Positions 35,859 to 48,471 of a DNA stretch of 64,000 nt are shown here, piece after piece. How positions within the stretch are numbered: the first letter of the stretch is position 1; each line of letters begins with the position of its first letter. The notes under the pieces were generated by a model. That model saw only the letters and a list, made by a program, of their open reading frames with translations. It had not been told where the DNA came from and searched no databases. A program made the translations under genes and the position numbers. The stretch covers positions 145,647,501 to 145,711,500 of the forward strand of contig NC_092338.1 of the NCBI RefSeq assembly GCF_046630445.1, given 5' to 3'. The stretch comes from Rutidosis leptorrhynchoides (Eukaryota; Streptophyta; Magnoliopsida; Asterales; Asteraceae).

Positions 35859-37858
35859 GTCCAAAAGCAATGGAAGTCGATGATGACCTGACTGCCTTTG
35901 ATAAACACAGAAAAGAGGCAAGAAAAAGAAATGCCAAGTTCATGGTCAAATACGATAAACAGAGGGCAAAGCTGTATGCACAGAGAGCAGAAAGAATCAG
36001 GAACATGACTCCTGCTGAGATGAAGGATTACCTTGATTCTACTGAGTCAACTGGTGGAGTTAGAGCTGATATTTTCATGAAATGGGTTGATGCTATGTTA
36101 GAACCCAGCTCTACTCCTCAACCAGCATCTGCTGCTCAGCCAGCTACACAACAAAAACAGCCAGCAGAAACAATCATCCTTAATGATGATGATGTTATTA
36201 GACAGGGGGAGCATCTTGCTATTGTTCCTTACCTGCCTCCTATTCAACCAGTATCGACACAAGAACCATCAGCTGAACCCAGGCCTATTGACAAATACAG
36301 GGTGAAATCTGCTCCTAGGGACAATCAGCCCCTGAGGAAAGGACCCCTATTCGAGGCAGCTGATGAAGGTACTGATGTGGTTGAGCCAGCTGATACTAAT
36401 CAGTCAGCTGGCATTGAAGACACAGTAAGGAGTGCTGTGATAGAAGACCCAGCCAGAAGTGTGCTGCTGGGTAGTACAAGTGTTGAAGACCCAGCAAAGT
36501 CGGTTGAGCTGGGTGCTAAACAAGTAGGTGATGAAACGGTTGATCCTGCTCACTTCACAGTCTGGGGAAGAGACGGCCAAACATTTGTTCTATCTCCTCT
36601 TCCTCCCCAGATTCAAGTTTACTTTGACAGAACACAGGATAACCGGGTCAATCAGCATCCAGTTAGTTCATCTGGCAGCTATGAATCATCTATGTATCCT
36701 CCATCTTCCCCAAGGGTTCATGACAAACATATCACTTGGGAAGATGACTCAGTAACCCATGGTGAGCCGAACATCAGAAAAATGAACCCAGATGAAAGAG
36801 ATGCCTACAGACTTCAGATCACTGTTCCAGAGTTGCTTGAACAAAGACAAATTGAACTTAATGAAAGAATTCATCAAGTCAGGCTGCTGCATCACCCTCT
36901 TGATCAGCCACACTATATTGCTGCACTAACCTTTGGCGTTGACATTAGGGTGTACTTGAATAACAGTGGTCTCAGGCTCTCCACTACTGATGAAAGAATT
37001 CATTTTAAAGATGCTCTCCAGCTGGGTATGGATATAAGGGAGTATTGTGCTGCCCTTAGTACTGAAGAGGGTAGAAAGATGGTTGAAGCAGTAAGATCCC
37101 TGAACATTTCTTATGATGATTATCTGATGGGTTTAGCTGCTGAAAGGGAAGCCAGAGAAGCTGCTGATGCTGAACTTGCTGAACGTTCAAGGCTTCAGGA
37201 TATTGAAGACAGATTGGCTGCTGACAGAAAGCAACAGGCTGAGTCCCTCAAACTAGCCAGAGCCATTGTCAAAGAACAGGATAAGGTTTTTGATAAGATA
37301 AAAACTGCTGAGAAAGTACCTACCACTGCTCCTGTAGTACCTAATCACAATATTGAGTTTCCTGATACTTACTATAAGAGCAGGTATGGTAATGTGATGA
37401 ATAGAAGATCTAATCCCTGCAGAATTATCAAGGTAAACAGGGGGACAAAAAGGGCTTTCAATGTTGTCAGGGAGAACAATGTTCAAGAAAGGATTAGTTT
37501 TGATGACTTAAGAACTCTTGGATTCAGTGAATGGATAGAAATCTTGGAGTATTTCATTGGTAAAGGTGAGAGTGCTATCAAGAGTGCTCTTAAGACTGAA
37601 CTCCAACAGCTGTTCAAGAAGGCAACTAAGTTTGGGAATGCACCAGTAGTTGATGTTGATGAATTTCTTGCTCAAAAGCCTAAAGGGAAGCAACCTACTG
37701 GTGAAGGACCAACTGGGAGAAGCCGAATTGTTCTACCTCCTTCCATCCCTGTTTTTGACCCTGCTGAATTACCTCTCCTGTTCCCTGAAGCCTGGAAGAT
37801 TAAACAAGAGGAGCTATCTGATGAAGAAAGAGAAAGAGAAAGGGATAAAGATAGATAG
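35840..37858 (+). CDS. SIRE extra ORF C, charged coiled-coil-like protein
   Basis: Open frame of about 672 residues. The N-terminus is Lys/Arg-rich (about 15-60). A charged helical stretch rich in Ala, Glu, Arg and Lys at about 430-490 looks like a coiled coil. The C-terminus ends in an E/R/K-rich tail. No membrane span or enzyme motif is seen. It is the last frame before the purine tract and 3' LTR. Confidence 0.65.
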   Translation: MHRRWLSPKAMEVDDDLTAFDKHRKEARKRNAKFMVKYDKQRAKLYAQRAERIRNMTPAEMKDYLDSTESTGGVRADIFMKWVDAMLEPSSTPQPASAAQPATQQKQPAETIILNDDDVIRQGEHLAIVPYLPPIQPVSTQEPSAEPRPIDKYRVKSAPRDNQPLRKGPLFEAADEGTDVVEPADTNQSAGIEDTVRSAVIEDPARSVLLGSTSVEDPAKSVELGAKQVGDETVDPAHFTVWGRDGQTFVLSPLPPQIQVYFDRTQDNRVNQHPVSSSGSYESSMYPPSSPRVHDKHITWEDDSVTHGEPNIRKMNPDERDAYRLQITVPELLEQRQIELNERIHQVRLLHHPLDQPHYIAALTFGVDIRVYLNNSGLRLSTTDERIHFKDALQLGMDIREYCAALSTEEGRKMVEAVRSLNISYDDYLMGLAAEREAREAADAELAERSRLQDIEDRLAADRKQQAESLKLARAIVKEQDKVFDKIKTAEKVPTTAPVVPNHNIEFPDTYYKSRYGNVMNRRSNPCRIIKVNRGTKRAFNVVRENNVQERISFDDLRTLGFSEWIEILEYFIGKGESAIKSALKTELQQLFKKATKFGNAPVVDVDEFLAQKPKGKQPTGEGPTGRSRIVLPPSIPVFDPAELPLLFPEAWKIKQEELSDEERERERDKDR

Positions 37859-38124
37859 TCTCCTATGTGCTTAACTTGTATCTTTGTAATTTACTTTTTA
37901 TTTTGAATTATCTTGTAATTATTGTATATATCTGATGTAATGTAAGTAAAGTGAGTTTATCTTCAAAATCATATCAAATTATAAGATATAGATAACTCAT
38001 CAAAAGATCCCAAAACAAACTTAAAGGGACGAATTTACTGTCTACTCTCTCTAGGTCCCTAAGTGATGGCTTTAGTGTTTTCTCTTCAAGTCATAGGTTT
38101 TGTCATCATCAAATAGGGGGAGAT
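37859..38124 (+). promoter_or_regulatory. SIRE 3' leader and polypurine tract
   Basis: Short untranslated stretch after the last ORF, ending in AATAGGGGGAGAT directly before the 3' LTR. This is the plus-strand primer typical of SIRE/Maximus elements. Confidence 0.85.
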
Positions 38125-39081
38125 TGTTGAGTCCCCAAAATAATTAAGGATTTAATTATGACAAAACAATATTTATTTGCACTAAAGTGTTATGTGCAGC
38201 CAGCACACGTTTGTTTATGTATAGTCAGCTAATATAGCTGTGTCGAGTGTTTAGTATGCTGCCTAGTCTATCAGCACAAGGTAGAAATGTATTCTTCGAA
38301 TCAGCACAGGATGTGCACCCAGCAAATCAAGAATATCAAGTGACTCAGCATATGAAGGACCAGTAAGTCTGGATATTAGCATACAACACAAGACAGCCAT
38401 GCTCCATTACAAGCATGGTAGTTTCCCAGAGTGGTCTACATCAACGCACTATTCAACAGAAGTCGAAGACAAAGTTGAACAGAAAAGGACAGGAGTCGGC
38501 GGCTGACAAGTGACCTTACAAGACCACGTGGGAATGCAGAAGTGGAACGCATGTGCAGACATGTGTTATACTTTATTCATACCTAGGGAACACAACATTC
38601 CATTTGTTTAAATCAAATGGTAGTGCCAAACCGAATTGGTGTGTTCCAGCAAATAGCTACCTAAGAGGAAAGAAGGAGAGCACGCCTTCTGACACAATTG
38701 TCCCCACAAGTACAAGGCATCCAATGTACTAGTGGACAATAGATTAATTACACGGTTAATAGAACTACTATATATATTGTTGTATCCACTATTGTAAAAA
38801 CTAGTGGTGTGGGTTTATTTGTTAGAGTCCAAACCGTGTAATAGCTTTAGTTTGTCTCTTAGCTATAATCTAGGTAATCTGTATCAACCAACTATCATTT
38901 CCGCCAAGGATAGTTGTGATTCTTTCTGATTTAATCAATAAAGAATAACAGTTGAAAATTACCTGTGACTCTATATTATTTACTACAGAATACTAAACGT
39001 GATTAACTGACTAGTTAATTAAGAAGAGAATTGTATTCACCCCCCCTCTACAATACTCCTGTTGTTATTAAGGGACCAACA
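38125..39081 (+). repeat. 3' LTR of the SIRE element
   Basis: 957 bp. Near-identical partner of 24919-25876, followed by the CATAC target duplication. Confidence 0.95.
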
Positions 39082-39218
39082 CATACCCATCACCTCCATA
39101 GCTATAACCCATAATTTCCTTAGCTTCGACTCATTCAAAAAACTATTTTGAAATCACTCGGACATCACTTCGTCGTAATATTTTATGTATACTAATAATA
39201 TCTTCAAATAATACAGAG

Positions 39219-39311
<93 letters not shown>

Positions 39312-40407
39312 CTATTGAGAGAGTTTAGAGAAACATATTTTCAAGTTTCTATGAAATAATGAAACCTATTGAATTCTATTTATAATAGATTTTTGAATTA
39401 TTAAAGTGAATTATTAAAGTATGAATTATTAAAGTGAATTATTAAAGTATGAATTATTAAAGTGAATTATTAAAGTATGAATTATTAACGTGAATTATTA
39501 AAGTATGAATTATTAAAGTAAATTATTAAAGTATGAATTATTAAAGTGAATTATTAAAGTATGAATTATTAAAGTGAATTATTAAAGTATGAATTATTAA
39601 AGTAAATTATTAAAGTATGAATTATTAAAGTGAATTATTAAAGTTAAAGTAAAGTAAATGTAAAGTAAAGGTAAAGTTAAAGTATAGTAAAAGTATAAAA
39701 ACTATGTATGCATAATACGCGTATAAATATATATAATATTAATTTAAATCGTTATATATATTTAATGAAATAAAATATAAATATCGTTATATTTATTATA
39801 CTGGTTAAGTAATGAGTTGTCAAAAGTGATTCTAGATATTTATAAAAGTTATATATGTTTTAATAATAAAGTTCTTTTTAAACTGAAAATGTTTTTGTAC
39901 GTTTGAAAATAGATTAATAGAATATTATGGAAACCAATTTTCCACTAGCTTTTGTCTAACTTTCGTAAATGACACTTTTTATTTTTATTTATAAATAGCT
40001 TTACAAATTATTTCGAATATCGTTAAGAGGAATAGATTTTCTTAAATCATAGTGGACCTCTCAACAGAGACTTGTAATCATAATTCAATGTTTCTGATAA
40101 TTCAATCATTTAATATATATTTTTTTAATTTCGTCGATAATCATATTGAAACAAATACGTTCATATAAAGCATTGTACATTTAAATACTTTGTTGACATT
40201 TTCAATTTATAACATATACACATATACATACATATTCATATATGTTCATTTAATGGTTCGTGAATCATTGGAATTTGGTCGAGGTTTAAATGAATGTATA
40301 AACATAGTTTAAAATCCTTGAGGTTTAACTTAACAAACATTGCTTATCGTGTCAGAATAATATAAAGATAAAGTTTAAATTTAGTCAGAAATTTCCGGGT
40401 CGTCACA
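39082..40407 (-). repeat. Remainder of the right LTR of the middle element
   Basis: Continues the LTR interrupted at 24918. It contains the (TA)n run (39222-39308) and the 13/15-bp minisatellite (39395-39644), both shorter than in the sister LTR. Confidence 0.9.
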
Positions 40408-40412
40408 CCTGT

Positions 40413-42581
40413 TGAAGCTATGCAAAACTTCAACTTGTCCATTGACACCACCTTAGTAAACATATCCGCGGGATTCTTCATACCAAGGACTTTCTCCAAC
40501 ATTAAAGTACCATCTTCAATACGTTCTCGAATAAAATGATACCTCAAATCAATGTGTTTCGTACGATTATGAAACACCAGATTCTTCGCGAGATTGATTG
40601 CACTTTGGTTGTCACAATATAAGACGCAATTGTCTTGTCTTTTACCCAACTCACACAAGAAGTTATTCAACCAAACAAGCTCTTTAGAAGCTTCCGCAAT
40701 AGCCATATACTCGGCCTCGATGGTCGACAAAGCAACACTCCTTTGTAGTCTAGACATCCAACTAACCGCCGTCTTACCAACCATGAACACATATCCCGTG
40801 GTACTCTTACCCGAATCACCAAATCCATCCAAATTTGCATCCGCATAACCTCTAAGTATAACATTGCCCTTAGTGAAACACAATCTCATACTAGAAGTAC
40901 CTTTCAAATAACGAAGCAACCATTTGACCGCTTCCCAATGCTCCTTTCCCGGATTAGACATATAACGGCTTACAACTCCCAATGCATGAGCTATATCCGG
41001 TCTCGTACAAACCATGGCATACATAATACTTCCCACGGTCGATCTATACGGAACATTTTCCATCTCCGCTTTGTCTTCTTCCATTTTAGGTGATTGATTC
41101 TTCGATAACTTTATCGCGCTACCCAAAGGCATAGTATGAGCCTTTGCTTTATCAACATTAAACTTTTCTACTACTTTCTCAATATACTTGGATTGAGACA
41201 AGTATAGAACACCTTTAGCACGATTACGTGCAATACTCATTCCAAGTATTTTCTTAGCACTACCAAGATCCTTCATCTCGAACTCTTTTGAAAGCATACC
41301 TTTCAACTTATTAATCTCGAACGTGTCCGAACCCGCAAGCAACATGTCATCAACGTATAACAATAAGATTATGTAAGAAGACTTGAATTTCTTCAAGTAA
41401 CAACAATGGCCCGCTTTACATTTTACAAAACCAACCTTCTTCATAAACTCATCAAATCTCAAGTGCCATTGCCGAGGTGCTTGTTTCAATCCATACAAAC
41501 TTTTCTTTAACATACAAACCCACGTCTCTTTACCAGTTACCTCAAAGCCCTCGAGTTGCCTCATTTAGATCTCTTCATCAAGATCCCCGTGTAAGAATGC
41601 GGTCTTCACATCTAGTTGTTGTAGATGTAAGTCCTCGGATGCGACCAACGCAATCTTCACCACCGTTGAAAATATCTCTTGGTAATCAACCCCTTTCCTT
41701 TGTTGAAACCCTTTAACCACTAACCGTGCTTTGTACCTCTTCTTGTCATCCACCTCATTCTTTATTCTATACACCCATTTGTTTTGCAACGCCTTTTTAT
41801 CATGAGGTAATTTCACTAGTGACCAAGTCTTGTTCTTCTCAAGTGACCCCATCTCTTCTTGTATAGCAAGCTCCCATTCTATGGATTCTTTGGACTTTCT
41901 TGCTTCAAAGTAACTTTTGGGTTCACCGTTTTCGGTATAAAGCAAGTAGTTTGTTGATGGAGAATACCTAGAATTAGGTTTGGGCACTCTAGTCGAGCGT
42001 CTAAGTATAGGAGCAACCGGTATGGTTGGACCAGTTTCATTAGCCTCCTCATCACTAGAACTCACACTATGTTCAAAATTATCACCGCTATCCGAACCAT
42101 CCCCATCATTGTCAAGATCCGACCCATCACCATTAATCGGCAATTCATTGTTCCCCGAACTCCCACTAGAACCCGCAAGATCATCAAGAGAAACATCATC
42201 AAGAATAACATGATCCGGTTTTTGACTACCCGTTTCTGGTTTACCATAGACCAAATCTTCATCAAAGGTAACATCACGCGATCGAATAACCTTTCTAGCT
42301 TCATTATCCCAACAACGATAGCCCATCTCATCCGAGCCGTAACCAATGAACATACACTTCTTTGACTTAGCTTCATGTTTATCTTTATCAATATCTTTAG
42401 TTTTCACATAAACATTACACCCAAAGATTATAAGATGATCATAACTAACCTTTTTACCTAGCCATTCTTCCTTGGGAATTCGGAAACCCAATGGTGTTGA
42501 GGGTCCCATATTAATCAAATAAGCCGCCGTATTAATCGCATCCGCCCAAAACATCTTAGGCAAACCGGCATGTATTCTCAT
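40413..42581 (-). pseudogene. Tork copia remnant: integrase end, reverse transcriptase and RNase H
   Basis: Minus-strand frames at 41565-42581 (end of integrase, start of RT) and 40413-41564 (rest of RT and RNase H). Visible motifs include NKWVYRIKNEVD and QLDVKTAFLHGDL, then LYVDDMLLAGSD, SLYGLKQAPRQW, the RNase H YADANLDG and CDNQSAINLAKN. The 3' end of the gene is cut by the middle element's insertion. Broken; treated as a fossil. Confidence 0.9.
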
Positions 42582-42585
42582 ACTT

Positions 42586-43557
42586 CTAGCCCTTTTTGTT
42601 CAACGTACGATTCATACGTTCTGCGACCCTATTGTGTTGCGGTGTCTCCGGTACCGTTTTCAACATTCTAATACCGAGCTTTGCACAATGGTCTTTAAAC
42701 TCAAGACTACCATATTCTTCTCCATTGTCCGACCTTAAACACTTGACCTTTAAATTTGTCTCATTCTCAACCATAGCTTTCCACTTCACAAAAGTACCAA
42801 AAACTTCGAATTTAGCTTTAAGAAAATAAACTCATACCTTTCGAGTGGCGTCATCAATGAAGGCGACATAATAACGAGAACCTCCATGTGATTCTACATT
42901 CGTTGGTCCAAAAACGTCCATATGAACTAGCTCCAATTTCTTTAACTTTGGTGAATTCTCTGATTTAACAAAAGTTACCTTCTTTTGCTTCCCATAAGTA
43001 CATGGTTCGCAAAAACCTGGCTCTATATTTTTCAAATCCGGAATCCTCCCACTCAAAATAAGAACCTTCATACCCTTCTCACCCATATGCCCGAGTCTTC
43101 GGTGCCATAGAGTAGAACTAGCCCCAACGTCAACCGTAGCAATCACCGTGTCTTCTTCAAACACCTCAACCATATAAAGAGTTCCCCTTTTATGTCCACG
43201 AGCTATGACACTACTACCCTTAATCACCTCCCATTGGCGATTCTTGAAAGTAACCTCATTACCTTCTTCATCTAATTGACCAACCAAGATTAACTTCCTC
43301 TTTAACTTAGGAATAAACCTCACGTTCTTTAAAGTCCAATTAGAACCAAGAGTAGTCTTCAATACAACATCTCCTATACCTTTAATCTCAAGACTTTTGT
43401 TGTTTGCCAATCTAACTTTACCTTGATACGTTCGAAAATTCCTCATCACGCTATTAGTGGGTGTAGCGTGAAACGAAGCTCCCGAATCCAAGACCCAAGA
43501 CTCCACCGAACTTTCAATACTACATAGTAGTGCATCCTCCGTATCTTTCGCGGTCAA
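42586..43557 (-). pseudogene. Tork copia remnant: protease and integrase
   Basis: Minus-strand pieces with the protease motif LDSGASFHATP, the HHCC region (LWHRRLGHMGEKG and CEPCTYGKQ) and integrase core motifs (HMDVFGPTNVES, RSDNGEEY, RVAERMNRTL). Order is that of Ty1/copia. Broken; treated as a fossil. Confidence 0.9.
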
Positions 43558-44294
43558 GTTAACATCTTTAACCGGATCATTCTTACAATATCTTTGATAA
43601 TGCCCCTTTTGATTGCAACCCCAACAAATATTCGGTCTTTCGATGGATACCTCTTTTTGAACTTCCCTTTAATCTTCTTCACACCGCGATCAACTTTCCT
43701 ACCACAGTTGTCGGTACTTAACAAAGAACCGGATAACAATTCCCCCGAACTTCTCCTACGAGTGTCTTCATACGCAAGCTTAGTAGTACCGGTCGAGCTA
43801 CTAACCGCGGTAACCGTACCCGACCAACTTTCCGGTAATGATGAAAGCAAAATTAGTGCTTTTAGTTCATCATCAAATTTGATTTCAACCGACTCTAATC
43901 TTGAAACAAGATTGTTGAATTCATTGATATGATCCGTTGCACTCATACCTTCCTTCATCTTTGTGTTGAACAATTGTCGCATGAGAAAAACCTTATTCGC
44001 CGTCGTAGGTTTCTCATACATGTTGGAGAGCGTCTTCAAACAATTAAACATTGTCTTTTCATTCATGATATTACCAACAACGTTCTTGGCGAGTACAAGA
44101 CGAACCGCACCCAAAGCTTGACGATCCCAAAGCATCCAATCGGCATCGTTCATGCCTTCGGGTTTGGTCTCCAACAAAGGTTGGTGAAGTTTCTTTTGAT
44201 ACAAGTAGCCTTCTATTTGCATCTTCCAAAAGGCAAAGTCTTTACCATCAAACCGCTCGATCTTTAATTTACCGTCTTCCGCCATCGTTCCCAA
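43554..44294 (-). pseudogene. Tork copia remnant: gag
   Basis: Minus-strand frame of about 246 residues with the retrotransposon gag pattern (WKMQIEGYLYQKKL, YEKPTTANKVFLM, HINEFNNLVSRL, LLSSLPESW). It lies directly after the primer site of the 5' LTR. The zinc knuckle end is not in the same open stretch. Confidence 0.85.
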
Positions 44295-44320
44295 CTCGAA
44301 CCTTGAGCTCTGATACCAAT

Positions 44321-44783
44321 TTTAAGGATTATAGGACCCAAACAATAGAGTAATTTCAGAGAATTACCCTTCCACAATCGACAAATGAAAGAACAATAAT
44401 TAAATAATTAAATACGCGAGATTTAACGTGGTTATATGTAATCGAATGTCGATTACTTTAATCCACGGACCAACTAAAGAGATTTTATTGATATAATTCG
44501 TAGATACAACTGAGGGTTACAATATGATGCTTATATAGGCCAAAAACAACAAGGAAACACCTTGGAGAACAAGAAAAACGTCAATATGAAAACTCCCTCG
44601 TCAGACAAGCCGCGCCGCGCCATTTGAGGCCGCGCCGCGCCTTCAAGGCTAATCTCCGGACAGTAGGTTTCCCAATCTGATACTCTGTTTCACGTAGTAG
44701 GCCGCGTCGCGCCTTCCAAGGCCTGCTACGCGCCTCTCCTGTTCGTCAGAATCCTTTTGTTTTGATATTCTTCACATCGAACA
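44321..44783 (-). repeat. 5' LTR of the outer copia element
   Basis: Partner of 15002-15443. Contains a striking run of CCGCGCCGCGCC motifs (about 44610-44640) and an extra 21-bp GC-rich unit at about 44713-44733. Confidence 0.9.
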
Positions 44784-47029
44784 GCTTTGACTTCTATTCA
44801 TGGGAGAAAGAGTAATAGGAAAAAGGTATTAACAGCAAAAATATCAAACAACGCATACCATTTTTATCGACAACCGCTAGTACGATCAGCAATACATATA
44901 GTTAATATTGTACTAGTTGTAACATTCTAGGATGCCAATTGAACTGCGTACAAAAATGGTATAAACGTATTACAAATCCTATTATAAATGAGTAAAAGAA
45001 CATAAAAGATTAAAATAAAACCATACCATTAAGAAGACTCGGATATCCCTATACAATATTAAAGGAGTTAAATACAAATAACAACCATACGTAATAGAAT
45101 CAACAGATATAACAAATTGATAGTCTTAATTACCAACAACATCACAAAAAGGAGCAAACGCATTTGAGAAGTCACCAGTTATACAATACAACAGTGTGCG
45201 CCTAATGGCTATCTGCCTAGAAGAAACAAAGAAAGTACCACACCCGGGAATCATTAGCATTAACATAACCATCGGGCAACGTTAATGGAGCAACATTCAT
45301 TCTTTGTCTTTTTAGGAGGCATTTTAAATAACATAAAAGAAACAAATACAATGAACTATTTAGGTAGAATCATTACAGAACATAAACAATTACGATGAAC
45401 TATTTTTTTTATGAAAGGCAATTACGATGAACTATTCAGACAGCAAACAATTACTATGAATCATTAGTACATCAAACAATTAAGTTGAACGATTCTGGCT
45501 GAATCGTTGCAAAAACTAATCAACAATAAGTAAAATTATAAGATAATATAAAAGTTTAAAGGCAAAACACAACAGCATTACCTACAATAGAGACGAATTA
45601 CAATTGGCAAAAGAAACCCGTGAAGTGTAGTCTCCTGCGTAGAAAATAGACTATCACCAACAGCTGCAATTTGACAATGTTTTCGGAATTTTAAATCACC
45701 AATAACAAATAAAACAATCACCTATATAATGCGGAAGTGCAGGTAGCTCAACTTGCAATAATACAAAAAATGTGAAATAGATACCGAAATTCATTTACAC
45801 ACACGCATAAATTAGACAAAAAAAGTAAGAGTAAGCCTAGAGTATTGAACCAATCAAATACTCTAGGACAACTGTATAAAAGGTTAAGCCACAACCTTTA
45901 AATAGATAATGACACTCCCCAAGTTTCAATCCCCCACCAACTGTATAAAAGGTTTAAGCCACAACCAAAGGAGGTAGATCAGGATATGAAATATTATGAA
46001 ACAAATATCATATAAACACACAAAAAAGAGATATGTGAAATGACAAAAAAGAACGAATAGAACAGTAATCCAAGAAAATGAGTACATGAAAACAGAGAGA
46101 CTTAAGTTATGCAGTGGTGGTTTGTCGCTGTGAGCACGACATTCGTGGTTTTGGTTCATGATTAAGTTATGCATGTGAAACATCTATTTGCAATTTTCAT
46201 TCATCCAGCCGCTTTAAGGTAATCTACACAAGTTAGACACAATTTTTAGAAAGATGCTTAATTACTAAAGTTGTTAATGAGAACAAAATAAAAATTTACC
46301 TCGGAGAATGATGATGGATATGGTGAATATACTCCCTAATTTACTTCATGTAGAATAGGTACGCAACAATGAATATACTCCCCAATTTACCCAGTTGCAG
46401 AGGCGGCGACTTGGACCCAATATGACCGAGTTGCATTTGGCAACCCAAACTTTTTTTTTACCAAGGTCTGATCTACTCAAGCTGAGTAGATCAACATGTT
46501 AAGACAAAATTGTGGAATTAAATTACTAAACTACCATAAATGAACACTTTAAATATAATCTGTATGTGGGTCGATATTCATTTTCCTTTTCCTTGCCACA
46601 AACTCATCACGAAGCAAAAAAAAAAAAAAAATTTCCATGACATTTGATTTCCCACTTGAGATGATGAAGCATTGCTATTTATGCAAACAAATCTCTTCTT
46701 AAAATCAATTATTTATGGAATTTGTTCATTGATGAAAACCTTTGTACCAAAGTCAGCATTCTAAATTGACAAAATATCTTTAACATATAGCATGTCAGAT
46801 AAACATTATTGCATGGACATACTTGTCATAGTTAAGTGTTTACATTGAAAAAAAATACCTTTATGCATTCTCATCCCTCCAAATTGAACTATTACTGCTT
46901 CAATTTGTTAGCAACGATATGATCAAAAAACTGTTGGGCATAATCATAAGCATAAGTATCAAATAAACATCATACACATGACAAAAAAAAAAAAAAAAAA
47001 CGCAAAACAAAAAATAAATATAACATTAC
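44784..47029. other. Intergenic, possible decayed minus-strand spliced unit
   Basis: AT-rich. Several minus-strand donor-like AGGTAA sites occur (about 45580, 46300, 47030) and short coding-like patches (for example about 45230-45320), but no continuous gene can be followed. It may belong with the replication-protein-like fragment just upstream in that sense. Confidence 0.3.
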
Positions 47030-47193
47030 CTTACAAAGACAGAACTAGTCATCTCCTTACATTTAGGGTAATAAAGTTTACCATCTTCAACAGTCTTTTC
47101 ACCATTGGTATCAGCTTCAAAGCTCACCATTTCTGACTTATTCAAAACCTTTTGTTTTCATTTTATGCAACCAATGTAGTACCACCAATGCTT
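47030..47193 (-). pseudogene. Replication protein A-like (RPA70 zinc-ribbon) fragment
   Basis: Minus-strand translation reads HWWYYIGCIK, a TGA stop (complement of 47158-47160), then KQKVLNKSEMVSF, and further on LYYPKCKEM. The W-Y-Y-x-x-C-x-x-C and Y-x-x-C pattern recalls the zinc-binding region of the C-terminal OB domain of RPA70, with the second Cys codon apparently turned to TGA. It ends at overlapping donor-like GTAAGG sites. RPA-like genes are numerous in plants and are also carried by Helitrons, so it could be a host pseudogene or a transposon-carried copy. The family call is from motif memory. Confidence 0.4.
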
Positions 47194-47589
47194 AAATTGA
47201 AAAGACTTAATTTAAGCTAAAACCGCACAATGCATAGACTGCAAGATTTTGACTTGTTAAGCTTATCAGTTATTTAATTTTGTATATATTAGAGTAAACT
47301 TATATAAGCAATATTGAGTACAAAAATTCTATCAAATCATATAATTCCTCTTGCGAATTAACAACTTCTTCATTATACATAAATTTTTTTTAATAAAAGC
47401 ACAAACCCTTCCATCAAAAACACAAAAGATGGAGTAATGACATCGAACCTGCAATGGTAGCCATTATTATCTTATGTGTGCATATGGACTGAAGAAACAT
47501 AATTAAGAACACAAATCAAAATATGGAGTAGGAAATGGAAGAAAGTAGCTGACATAAAATAAGATAGTAAATAAAAACACATTACCTCC

Positions 47590-47850
47590 ATAGTAAGAAG
47601 AAGGTTGGAAAGAAGAAATTAGGGCTAGGTAACGTTAGATTGAAGAAAGATGGTAAGGTAGAAGGGAAGGTAGAAGGTATGGTTGAACAGGAGACGGTCG
47701 TCTGATTTTTGTTTTCCATTTTTTTGCGCGGAAATCAAATAAAGAAAGAAGAAGGGAGAAAAACGTGAACAAGAATGAATGTGAGGGGGAAAGACGACGT
47801 GGACCAATGGGGGCACTTTCTAAGTTGTGTAAATAGAAGATGGGTAACAT
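47590..47850 (-). other. Possible first exon of a spliced minus-strand gene
   Basis: The minus strand has a pyrimidine-rich leader and an ATG (MENKNQTTVSC) opening a short Ser/Pro/Thr/Phe-rich frame, running to a donor-like ATGGAG/GTAATG near 47587. It could be a 5' exon of the decayed unit that includes the RPA-like fragment. Protein content is low-complexity and unrecognised. Confidence 0.25.
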
Positions 47851-48456
47851 AAAAGCAAAATTAAAACTGAAGAGAAACCAAATTTAATGTCAAACTAAAT
47901 TGAATTGAATCGTGTTCGATTCAATTTCAATTCACATAAACAAAATTAAAAGTTAATTAAAAACAATCTTCAACATGTGAAGTTACAAAATGTGCATTGT
48001 TATACCGAGTATAATACAAAGTACTTAAATATAATCACATTAAAAACTGTTACTCTATTCAAAGTCAACTTTACAGAGCATGAAAATATTAGTGTATGTA
48101 AATTTCGAAGTTTAAACAAAATCTTCAAATTTCAAAGTTATAATTTTGTTAAAAATAATACACTAGATATTATTATTGTATGTGACACGATCAATTATTA
48201 CTACACAAAGGGACTTTTAGCGAGGACATAATCCTCACAATAGGTCGATAAATTCCCACAATAGACTTATCTTGGATCGTGACAAATACTTTGTACTAAT
48301 ATGTAGTAATCAATTTGCAAGAATTAATTATACTATGCAATAAGTAATAGGGAGTATAATAATAAAAAAAAAATATGTATTGTAATTATTTTGTAGCCTG
48401 TTTTTCCTCTATTTATTTTCTAGAAGTTTCCATAGATTTTACCGCTAATACAATTT
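47851..48456. other. AT-rich spacer
   Basis: No recognised feature. Open stretches here are what AT-rich random sequence would give. Confidence 0.4.
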
Positions 48457-48471
48457 AATAAAAAAAGAAAG

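Larger units (their letters stand above)
24919..39081 (+). mobile_element. Inner SIRE/Maximus-type Ty1/copia element, looks whole or nearly so
   Basis: 14,163 bp with LTRs 24919-25876 and 38125-39081 that differ by one base and one C-run length by eye, so insertion was very recent. LTRs begin TGTTGAG and end CCAACA. The target duplication is CATAC (24914-24918 and 39082-39086). The primer site TGGTATCAGAGC is at 25879-25890, and the purine tract AATAGGGGGAGAT directly precedes the 3' LTR. Gag (25898-28618) and pol (28632-31910) are long and open. A further 6.2 kb after pol contains three long open frames (32516-33574, 33720-35858, 35840-37858) where SIRE elements carry the so-called env-like region. 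Length, gene order and purine tract fit SIRE/Maximus. Confidence 0.95.
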
